Source: Armillaria gallica
Lineage: Eukaryota > Basidiomycota > Agaricomycetes > Agaricales > Physalacriaceae
Assembly (NCBI GenBank): GCA_037576215.1
Contig: JBANDB010000017.1
Span: forward strand, 1,550,001 to 1,614,000
Reading direction: 5' to 3'
DNA length: 64,000 bases
A program made the translations under genes and the position numbers. The notes under the pieces were generated by a model. The model had not been told where the DNA came from. It searched no databases and saw only the letters and a list, made by a program, of their open reading frames with translations. Shown here piece after piece: positions 55,749 to 64,000 of the stretch; position 1 is the stretch's first letter, and the number at the start of each line of letters is the position of its first letter.

Positions 55749-56837
55749 ATGCCGTCCCAGAGTTGCAACGACTCTTTTGATAAGAGGAGACAGGACTTGA
55801 GCAGAAAAGAACGACGTGGGAAGCTCGAGGCAGAACTATGCCACTGTGATCAATGGGGGGAAGCGAAGAAAACGAGGCAATTGTATGAATTAAACGACAC
55901 CCTTGTTCGACGCAATAAGGAGATAAGGGATATAAAGAGCCGTTTGGACAACGACTTATCCGATGCCACCGGTCCCGTAAAACAGGAGCTTCAAAAACGA
56001 CTCGACGAGCTAAATGAATGGAAAGAGTTGGGACTGAGAAAAGAGCATAAAGAGATAAGATCCTTACATGACCCTGAGATAAAGGATCTCCTGGAATATG
56101 CGTTCAGAAACCTTTCCGCCCACCTTGGACTGGTGATGCAATGCTACGATGACATCCACAATCGACAACTTGCAACGATTCCGAGTCTCTTGTTCTTGCT
56201 TGACACCTATCTCGATCGCGTGGAAAACTTTACGTCTTCCGTCGCTACGAATGCACATTTGCGAGTCCTGACATTACGACGACGGCCAAACCACTCTTCT
56301 CATATTGCGACCCTCACCTCTACACTTCGAACATTCCACCGCACTGTCAACGACATCAGGTGTATATCCCTGGCATTTAACGGTGAATGGAAACCCCTCA
56401 CTGCCTCCACCGGCATACTCACATATCGATATTGGAGGTGGTCTTTATTTCCTCGATTTAGCAACACAGCGCCGAACTCGGGGAGTCTTTTACACGTCAA
56501 GTTGATGGAATCCCTTGATAAAGTGAAGCCTATCTCAGAGCAAAAGCGATTGAAGATCCTGTTCGGGTTGCTCTCGCAGATTCTGATAAGTTTGCGCTGC
56601 TGTGAGGCTGCATTGTATACCCTCGATGAAGAATGGATGGTCATCGTGGGGTCTAGCAATCCTGTTGATGCTGCCCACCGCACTGCACAAATATTCGTGC
56701 ATTATGCGGTCTATCAGCTTTGTATACATCTCCCTGAGGCCACCCGGAACGAACTGGCCACTATTTTCGACAGGGACAATCTCATGAATCCATATCATGC
56801 TCAAGCCTATTCACAGATCCTCTATGAATCGGCGTAA
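55749..56837 (+). CDS. Helical protein, possibly the C-terminal part of the NACHT gene
   Basis: A single open frame of 362 codons, in the same frame as the NACHT ORF and separated from it by one TAA and 57 nt. The first half is a charged coiled coil (KRRQDLSRKERRGKLEAELC, ELNDTLVRRNKEIRDIKSRL, VKQELQKRLDELNEWKELGL); the rest is helical and Leu-rich (RNLSAHLGLVMQCYDDIHNR, SEQKRLKILFGLLSQILISL). No NLR repeat type (WD40, ankyrin, TPR) is evident. It may be a separate gene or a C-terminal region cut off by a nonsense codon. Confidence 0.55.
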   Translation: MPSQSCNDSFDKRRQDLSRKERRGKLEAELCHCDQWGEAKKTRQLYELNDTLVRRNKEIRDIKSRLDNDLSDATGPVKQELQKRLDELNEWKELGLRKEHKEIRSLHDPEIKDLLEYAFRNLSAHLGLVMQCYDDIHNRQLATIPSLLFLLDTYLDRVENFTSSVATNAHLRVLTLRRRPNHSSHIATLTSTLRTFHRTVNDIRCISLAFNGEWKPLTASTGILTYRYWRWSLFPRFSNTAPNSGSLLHVKLMESLDKVKPISEQKRLKILFGLLSQILISLRCCEAALYTLDEEWMVIVGSSNPVDAAHRTAQIFVHYAVYQLCIHLPEATRNELATIFDRDNLMNPYHAQAYSQILYESA

Positions 56838-57402
56838 GGAGAGCATACGTCAACTTGTTGCAAGGTATTACCACCAGCATCCGTGTGCTCTCCCCACCTT
56901 TTTCGTTTTGTTCTTCATAGCAGGAGTGAAGAACTGGATTTTTGCATGGATTCCGGTTGTGGTTGTACTATCATGCTCAAGAGGAGATTTGGGTGATTGT
57001 CGAAGTTCCGATCCTTCGACTGTCCATGAAATCATGCATGTTCTAACACCACCATTCATCATCGGTCGACTCCTTTTCTCAGACTATCGCATCGCGGCCC
57101 CGTCAGTATCAACGATCTCAATCGTTCTGATGTATACATCTGCGCTTATCTACTACATCTTCCGTCTATGCGGAAAGCGGGACGTTGATGTACATCCCCT
57201 CTGGTCCATGCAAAACACACCTTACAGAACATCGGCCCTGAATTGGTCGGTTGTATTTGCTCTACTGTGGCAGGGTGTTGTTTCGGCACTCCTCCAGGAC
57301 GTGTCTATCCCGAGAGTTTTGAACACTCGCTGTCCACATTCTTTCTTATACCATGGTCACCATTGCCGTGGACCGCACTGGCGAGCTCCGGGCTTCTACT
57401 GA
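56824..57402 (+). CDS. Putative membrane protein, 192 aa
   Basis: ATG 56824 overlaps the end of the preceding frame by 14 nt in another frame. Hydrophobic segments at about residues 22-50 (PTFFVLFFIAGVKNWIFAWI, then PVVVVLSC) and about 100-115 (VSTISIVLMYTSALIYYIF) suggest two to three membrane spans. A typical intron is not needed. The overlap suggests that it may really be a 3' exon of the upstream gene spliced in another way. No family is recognised. Confidence 0.35.
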   Translation: MNRRKESIRQLVARYYHQHPCALPTFFVLFFIAGVKNWIFAWIPVVVVLSCSRGDLGDCRSSDPSTVHEIMHVLTPPFIIGRLLFSDYRIAAPSVSTISIVLMYTSALIYYIFRLCGKRDVDVHPLWSMQNTPYRTSALNWSVVFALLWQGVVSALLQDVSIPRVLNTRCPHSFLYHGHHCRGPHWRAPGFY

Positions 57403-57783
57403 ATTGAAACAAATCTCGGCTCGTTCTACCAATGAAGCACCAGGCTCACCTAGTCATGCATTGGGCATTTAAGGCTTCGTAATCGCTGCTTTCTGGTCCC
57501 GTTGTTTAAATTCGATGTACCACCAGATGAATGTGTTCTCTTCTAACCTTTTCTCGTTTTATAATCAGATTTCAGTTTATCATTCTATCCATCCCGTTGC
57601 CGCTTTGACCGGTGCTGATATAAGGAACTAGGTGACTAAAATGTAAGTAAAAAGTCGCCAAAAGCAGCTAAATGTAATCTCACTGAACGCTGCATTGGTT
57701 CAGCTCAGCAAGGTTCAAGGGACCAGGAGAGTAGAGACACCAGGTTCCAAGTTGAGGCTACGTAGGCCAAGCCGATGTCCTAG

Positions 57784-58101
57784 ATGATCCTATATCAAAC
57801 TCAGTTGCCAAGACGGAATAGACCTACGAGTCCAGGGAGCGAGATCGGTGTCGAGGACTTGGACGTCGATGATCTTGACGAGAGAGCGAAGGTGGTGGAA
57901 AAGATGCACGACTTACGCAGATGCTTCTGGCATGATCTCGCCCGCGTGACTCCACACATCACTCCGCCCGTCGACGCCCACGAGGATACATCATTCTTGA
58001 AATCTTTACTCGCTGATCGTCCGTCAATCGAGGTGACCGCAAAATATTGCTACCGAGCACTGAAAAATGTGTACAAGCTATCAATGTATCGACCTTTATG
58101 A
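57784..58101 (+). CDS. Short hypothetical ORF, uncertain
   Basis: A frame of 105 codons with an acidic stretch (IGVEDLDVDDLDERAKVVEK) and a helical end (TAKYCYRALKNVYKLSMYRP). Composition looks coding, but there are no splice partners or recognised motifs, and the region around it (57403-57783) is empty. Confidence 0.25.
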   Translation: MILYQTQLPRRNRPTSPGSEIGVEDLDVDDLDERAKVVEKMHDLRRCFWHDLARVTPHITPPVDAHEDTSFLKSLLADRPSIEVTAKYCYRALKNVYKLSMYRPL

Positions 58102-59780
58102 GGGACTGCCCATAGCAGATCCCGGAGGCTTTCAACTGGACCCTAGGTTCTACCCAGCAACGTTAAGTTGACCGTGAGTTCGGCCTTTGGGTCCGGTTGA
58201 GGGTATCAGTGGATAATTAAGTACGTAGTGTACCAACCATGTATTATCTACATCTGGCGTCCCTAGTCGGACCGTGCCAGCGTGTAATCCTACCTACCTA
58301 CCTACATAATGTTATGTTGGTTCCGCAGGGGTCAGGGGTCAGGGAATTGGCCATCATTTTTGAACGCTAAAGATCCAAAAATTTAAATTTACGGAAGGGA
58401 TACGCGTACTTAAGGAGCGATGGGAAAACCATGCAAGCAAGGACGAGCGAAGGCAAAATCTCCACACGTACGATAACCCCAAACGTGTTGATGATCAGTT
58501 TCTGGATGACGTCCGTGAGCGCGAGAAATAGAAGGCGAAAAGACGAACATACCGTGGTGGTGGTGGGAAGGAAAGGAGTGGGAGTGATACGGCGTGGACA
58601 TCAACGCCAACCTCGACTTCGTAGGTGCCGTCTCCACACTAGACTAACCTGAACGGGAATGCTTTGAAGGTCAAGCCACCAGAGTAATCTGGTACCACAT
58701 GGATTCAGTCTAAGCTTCAGATGAGAGATATGTGCGTCGTACCTCTTTTCAGCAGTGACAGTCATAACGGCATTGTCGATAGCTATTCCAGTTTCACCGC
58801 CTTCCTTACTAGCTGCCACGGCCGGAATAGCAGACGAGTGCGGGAGCGATCAACTCTTGGATCTATGCAGGTCCTGGGTCCGTAAATTAGCAATTGGCGC
58901 TCCTTTTGTACAAGGGGTACTCACTAAAAGGATCTTGAATGTAGTATTTAGTATATTCGTATATGACTGATAGGACACCTCGATCTTGGTGGCGACTGAA
59001 ACTTTCCAGCCCTTCATATGAACCAAAATCGCCTGTAAGATATTCTTGCCGTGCTACATAGGCGGCAGAAGGCTCTTGACGAATATCCCCGACGCCGATC
59101 ACATCTTTCCCGTGGGACGAGTGCCGTAGGGAACGGCTCCAACTGTTTTCTCGTTTATTTTGAAAATTTCCATTAGTACTATTTCGTTGTAGGCGCATAC
59201 TAGGGTTGCACTGCTTTCCACAGTAATGTATGTAGTTGCGGTGGGTAACTAACACGCCTGCGTCCATAGAATGTCATTCATATCTGGGCAAGAACTCAGT
59301 GACGTTGCGGTGAGTCAAATCTATCCATCACACCCTCTGAATACTGCGATGGTTCCCAGGTACCCGCTGGTTCTTTCATCCTGCCTACTAGCACTGAGAA
59401 ACTGAAACTTGTGAATCGGCTTATATTGTGACTTGAGTGGTATTGTTTACAGCATGGACAACGACAAGCAATAGCGTGGGGCCTTTCAACACTGGTTCTA
59501 CGAGGTGACGGTGATGCGAACTTGTAACTTTGATTCTGGTCCGGCCATGACGTGTCAACTCAACATTGAACGCGTGCTAGCCAGGCATAAAAGCGACGAA
59601 AATAATCCCGAACTCATCATCGAGACTGGTGCTTTATCGTCTGTATCAGCCGGTCCATTACAGATTCAACGTTCTCTTCACTTGCTCCAGCAACTCAACC
59701 GACCCTACACCTGCCATCCACCCCGGCCGTTCCTGATGGGGACCTTGTGCTGGTACACACACCACACACACCACACCACC
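58102..59780. other. Gene-free stretch
   Basis: Short ORFs on both strands without motifs; nothing else seen except a CCTACCTACCTA run near 58290. Confidence 0.3.
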
Positions 59781-59999
59781 ATGCGTATTTCCGCCCTTCG
59801 CATCATCGTCGCCACGGCGCTTTCCGCGTACTCTCTCACCAGTAAACAGACATTCTCGTCAATATTTCTTCCGAGTGTAAACTTTACGTCCCTTGGCCGT
59901 GAAGGAAATGTTCAGGGAGGCGGCAACAACCCTCCATTAGGTGGTGCCGGACAAGGATTCAGTGGTAATCGTGCTCCTAGCGGTGGTCTAGGACAATGA
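59781..59999 (+). CDS. Small secreted Gly-rich protein (probably decayed downstream)
   Basis: ATG 59781 gives a typical signal peptide (MRISALRIIVATALSAYSLT). A 63-nt intron (gtaaacag to cgtgaag, about 59842-59904) would join it in phase to NVQGGGNNPPLGGAGQGFSG and NRAPSGGLGQ before TGA 59999. After the stop, Gly/Pro/Gln-rich sequence goes on in changing frames to about 60226 (GGQQPGQSP, GGNGNPGNYELNGPPGGD), so the protein was probably longer. Resembles fungal cell-wall or effector-like Gly/Gln-rich secreted proteins; function unknown. Confidence 0.4.
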   Translation: MRISALRIIVATALSAYSLTSKQTFSSIFLPSVNFTSLGREGNVQGGGNNPPLGGAGQGFSGNRAPSGGLGQ

Positions 60000-62900
60000 T
60001 CATCAGGCGATAGTCCTGCCGGCCAGAAGCCCAGCCAGCACGGTCCATAGGATGAACGAGGAGCGGGGTGGATCATGATGGTCAACCTGGAGGTCAACAA
60101 CCCGGACAGAGTCCTCAGAACGGACAAGCAGGACCCCGGAGCGGGACAGAACAGTATCCCAGGAGGTAACGGTAATCCAGGTAACTATGAACTCAATGGA
60201 CCACCGGGAGGTGATCATCAATCATAGGGCAGAGCGCTAAATGGACGGGGAGAATCACTTGGATAGTGGAATGGATGCGGACGGCAGAATAGATAGGATG
60301 CTCCGCCAGATCACAATGGCGACGTACATCAACGAAGCGATTAGTTGATAGTTAGTTTCCAAGTTCTATCTTCCTGCGGGTTTATGTACCTGCTTCGTGT
60401 TCGTAGGCGTTAAGTTCACCTCAGCCCTGCGGTGGCGTGGGATGCCATATGTGCGAGGGTGTTCAGGATACCTACAATCAACAGTCCGTCAGCAACCGAG
60501 TATCGAGAAATGGATTTATCGACATACTAAAGGTATTCCGGATAACTGATGGCGGTGTTATCACAGTTAGCACTGGAGCTTGGAAGAAGCATGTCATAAT
60601 CTCCGAATCCATCATTGTGAGTCGCCGTCAGAACCTGCTTTGCGACTTTCCTTGGGTTCGCTTCCAGCACAGGCACTTCGTTAATGAGATCAGGCGAGTA
60701 GTGCGAGGTCAAATAGTTGGTGGTCCGAGCGGTGAGTGTGGAGGTAGGTTCTGAGTTCTGGCTAGAAACCATCGAAGAATTGTTCTTCGTCTTCGCCTGG
60801 ATTCCATTTTGATCGATTACGGCAAGATGAAATACACTCGGGATTGGCCTTGTAGGGACCCGCTACAACCTGAAGAAACAATCAACGCGCGCTTGGGCAG
60901 TAAAGAAGACAACGTACCTCACCGTGAACTTGGTGGACTATCGACTAATGCGGCGTGTGAACCCGAGAACGATCGGTCCGTGGAAAGGCATCCTTCGCTG
61001 CTGAAGCTGATTGATGCTCCTCGCTGATGCTCTCTACGCATTTGGCTCTCCCTCCCTTGACAACAAGACACCAAAGTGCCGAGAGACAAGTCCCCGAAAA
61101 ACCCTTCCTGGAAGGTAGCGGCGCGCCTTTGTAGATCGAGTCACACTGGGAATCGTGACGCGTGAGATGACCATCATAAAACAGGATCAATTTACTCACT
61201 GTACTGAGTATATGTTGTACCCATCTGACCTAGGCACAGCTATCTGTGCCGCTTTTGGAGCGGCTTCGATGCCCGAGAACGTCATGAACCTGAATCGACC
61301 GTACCCCACCTCTACCGCCTATTACATGAACGTCAGCATTCACTGAAACAATAAGATCGATGTGAGCAGTGGTAAGCTAATCCGAGGTGGTAAACGACGC
61401 ACCTCTTGAAGAATGGCTTTTGCCGCACCCAACATGCATCAAGCGATAGATTTCCGATAGGCTCTATCCAGTTGCATATCTCCGGAATGCGAAATCAGAT
61501 TTTTGTTCTTTCCTGACCGGTCATAGTGCCGAGCCTTCACTCCTCCAATGAGAAAGATAAACACGTGAAATACACGGGAAGACGTACCTTCGTCCTACTG
61601 CATTCCTATCAACGATCAGCCATGATCAGACAATTGCGATCTCGCCTTTCTCTCGGCATTGGTACTCGTCTATCACTGTCTTGCCCACAGGTTTGAATCG
61701 TGTCGTTATCGCTGATGGAGCCAAAGGATAGTATCGGCGGATTTCAGTGATCCGAGACAAAGAGCTGTCAGGTAAGCGTCAGAAAGAGAGATTTCCGTCG
61801 GAAGCGCTGATACACACAAGTTGACAGTAGAAATTCCCGGTGAGAGAACCTCTTGGTGATCTAGCAGAAGTACAGTGGCCATGGTGGTTCAAAACAGGAA
61901 TTGTGACTGTCACAGTGACATCGGAGGCCGGGCCAGACAGTACGCACTGAGTTCAATCCCTACTCTGGCCATTTTATTCCGAGTCCTGTGTATACAGGCT
62001 CGGTCTTATGCGTTCCTTAGGGTTTCAGTGGCGGTGCATTTTGGTTAAGCCCGAGGTTTATCCGTGTTCACGTCATGTACATTACGAGCTTTCTCGGCTT
62101 CTTACACGGCATTGCATTCGCCGGCATTAGCCGCCGACTTGCTGAGCTGCATTGACTCTTCGTCTGTTTCTGTCTTTCTGTCGCCGTCTTTGGCGTCAGT
62201 CTTCAGCGCTTCAGCGCTCAGCGCCAGCCTTTGGTTCTTATTCAAATACTGAGCTCAACTATGCGTAATTGGTGCTCCTAGGGTGCTATTCCATGGGTCC
62301 TTGTCGAGCTCCCTTTACAAGTGGTACATTGTAAATATCAGCAGGTTATTCTACGGCGCCTTTCTCTGAATCCTGGCTAACTAACCCGTACCCTAGCTCT
62401 GACTGGTCTGTTTCTCCTCACTTCGGCAACTCTGCAACGTCGTGCCTGGATAGAACTGGTATAGTATTTTGGCAACATCATGCACGGCGTCCTCTACACC
62501 CTAGCATTCGAATCACTCTCTACGAGGATCATTGAGCCACCTTCAGCTGCGGCCAATGGGCATGAGGTGTGATGGTCAGTCGCACCCGACTCCCTTTATT
62601 CTTGGCATCCAAGAATTATCAGCAGGCCCCGATTCTTGCTTTGTATACGGACTTGACGACATCGGTGGGAAGCACTGTGTTTGGTGCTGGGGGTGATGTT
62701 GATTCAGGGAGGAAGTTGGCTCTATGAGCCTACAAGGCTGATTTTGTTAAATAATCCCATGCCGTGCCGGTCAGAAATACTGTGTAAGCACGTACCAAAA
62801 TTTCTTTCCTATTGATGCTTATGTCCTGTGCTTTTCAGACTGGCTTGGGAATGTTTCATCCTATGATAGATGATAGTACCGATCAAATCGTTGTATAGCT

Positions 62901-63835
62901 GCGTCCCGAACCGCGCTTCTCTAAGCTATCGTCAGTGAGCATCTAGCATAGCTTGGGCAAGGCATAGTAACCTCACCTGACGCCGCTTAGAGTGCGTTCA
63001 GACTACTCGGGCCGGGAGACTTATGCATTTAAAACTCACATCCCGTATTTGACAGTGTTTGCATGTGTACAACTTGCATGTGTTGCGTCCATATGGACAC
63101 GTTCAGATGTGTGACATGCCGATACCATGGAATACCGGACTGGTACGCTCTATTTCAAATGGAGTGATGCCATAAGAACCCCAGACACTGCGGATCGGAT
63201 ATGTTCCTGTGCCTTTTTTTTAATCAACCTCTTTTTTCCAACCCCGAATCCATAACCGGAAATAATACTTTCATAAATCCAACCGATACTTATGTAAGTG
63301 CCAAATATACGCCGAGCCGGGCCAGGCAAGGACGGAAGTCTTGATGTCCGGCCTCTGCACGTGGATTTAATGACAAAGGTTTTGAGAAATAATGCAATGA
63401 ACATTATTGAGATAATGCTTGCAAGGCCCACATCAGGGACAGAGCCTGCTACGTTTACTCCCCTTGAAAGTATAATAGTATCTTTGTGTTACCATTCTGA
63501 ATATCCTTGACTTCTGCAGAAGAGTTTCTATCATGGTAATTCTAATCTCATTTTGTGCAAAGAACTTATCATCATCAAACGTCAAACTGGAAGTACTTAT
63601 TAAATAAGCTCACACCTTCTCACAGAATCCCAGGCAGACTAGGCTTCGGCTGGTCAACTCCATGATAGTAATGGTCAGTCATATGTAAGCAGTGACAAGC
63701 CAAGTCATCGCCACACCGCATATTTTACCTTCAAGGAAGTATTTCAGCACTAGGCCGGGAGATTTTTCCGTAAATAGGAATTTTCGTGACATCGGACTTC
63801 GGCTTTTCGTCAAATCTCAGAAACCGTCATCCCTC
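60000..63835. other. Long gene-poor stretch
   Basis: After the Gly-rich relic (to about 60226) no gene is supported. ORFs of 60-105 codons occur at random-looking density. A relic MEYRTGTLYFK at 63127 matches sequence near 37140 (minus). Confidence 0.35.
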
Positions 63836-63842
63836 TATAAAA
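63836..63842 (+). promoter_or_regulatory. TATA box of the gene starting at 63916
   Basis: TATAAAA lies 80 bp before the ATG at 63916 and is followed by a pyrimidine-rich leader with a run of eight T. Confidence 0.55.
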
Positions 63843-63915
63843 CCTATTAACGTAGCAGGAATAATACTCGCAAGGTCTTAGTATCTTTTTTTTACTAGCT
63901 TATCTTGGAGTCACC

Positions 63916-64000
63916 ATGCTCCTCTTCCACCGCTCCTTTCCTCGGTTACTGCGTCTTTCGGTGAGTGAAAATGCTTTCCATTGTTCACCTGTGTCGCTTG
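63916..64000 (+). CDS. First exon of a gene leaving the window
   Basis: ATG 63916 in good context (CACC before it) reads MLLFHRSFPRLLRLS and stops at a consensus donor gtgagtga at 63961; the rest is intron and lies outside. The short basic, amphipathic peptide could be a mitochondrial presequence (inference from composition only). Confidence 0.5.
   Translation, partial: MLLFHRSFPRLLRLSVSENAFHCSPVSL

Noticed and set aside
62064..62252. Ser/Ala-rich plus-strand ORF resembling a secreted protein.
   Set aside because: Low complexity from a CTTTCGGCGTC-like base composition; no proper signal peptide or neighbour exons.
1..64000. Long terminal repeats or reverse transcriptase of retrotransposons.
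   Set aside because: No YxDD-type reverse transcriptase, integrase or gag zinc knuckle frame and no LTR pair bounded by TG..CA was found.

Overview
The window is genomic DNA of a filamentous basidiomycete, most likely an Agaricomycete. Genes are split by many introns of about 45-75 nt with GT..AG borders. The recognisable families (KDZ transposase with a CxC2-type cysteine cluster, DUF6589, the RecQ-like helicase that accompanies it, Spt5-like NGN/KOW paralogs, fungal NACHT NTPases) are typical of accessory, transposon-rich parts of mushroom genomes. I see no rRNA, no CRISPR and no prokaryotic operon structure. Gene models were built by hand from frames and splice signals; names rest on remembered family motifs, not on searches.

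Layout. 0-5.4 kb: a cut-off gene on the minus strand, an intact 13-exon CACTA/tnp2-like transposase-type gene (618-4912) and a small coiled-coil gene. 6-11 kb: a dispersed repeat, a 47-bp-unit minisatellite and three lineage-specific genes. 11.3-16.7 kb (minus): a JmjC-domain protein whose C-terminus is an Ulp1-like protease domain lacking most catalytic residues, preceded by an ORF in the same frame that may be its own N-terminus. 17.3-19.6 kb (plus): an Spt5-like NGN/KOW gene with an in-frame TGA. 20.4-25.7 kb: a small coiled-coil gene, a complete but nonsense-interrupted KDZ transposase and an orphan fragment. 25.9-29.1 kb: two tail-to-tail paralogs and a further orphan gene. 30-34 kb: a broken viroplasmin/RNase H1-N-domain gene and a large low-complexity Agaricomycete-family gene. 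35.8-37.0 kb: a non-coding element with 178-bp inverted termini beginning CACT. 37.9-43.6 kb: a head-to-head DUF6589 / RecQ-like helicase pair, both decayed. 45-48 kb: a weak gene and the inverted second copy of the 6-kb repeat. 49.5-52.2 kb: the only ordinary housekeeping-like part, an MFS allantoate-permease-type transporter and an intron-containing tRNA-Arg(CCU). 53.4-57.4 kb: a NACHT (NLR-like) NTPase with lesions and two downstream ORFs. 58-64 kb: mostly gene-poor, with a small Gly-rich secreted-protein ORF and the first exon of a gene that leaves the window.

Reading: a transposon graveyard and accessory island. Several decayed genes keep their splice sites and long downstream frames but carry single in-frame stops, often TGA where the family has Arg or Trp, as expected from recent C-to-T transitions. 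The most unusual coding feature is the JmjC plus pseudo-Ulp1 protein; the most unusual non-coding ones are the CACT-ended element with a nested palindrome, the 52-bp perfect palindrome between two divergent genes, and the inverted repeat pair about 41 kb apart.
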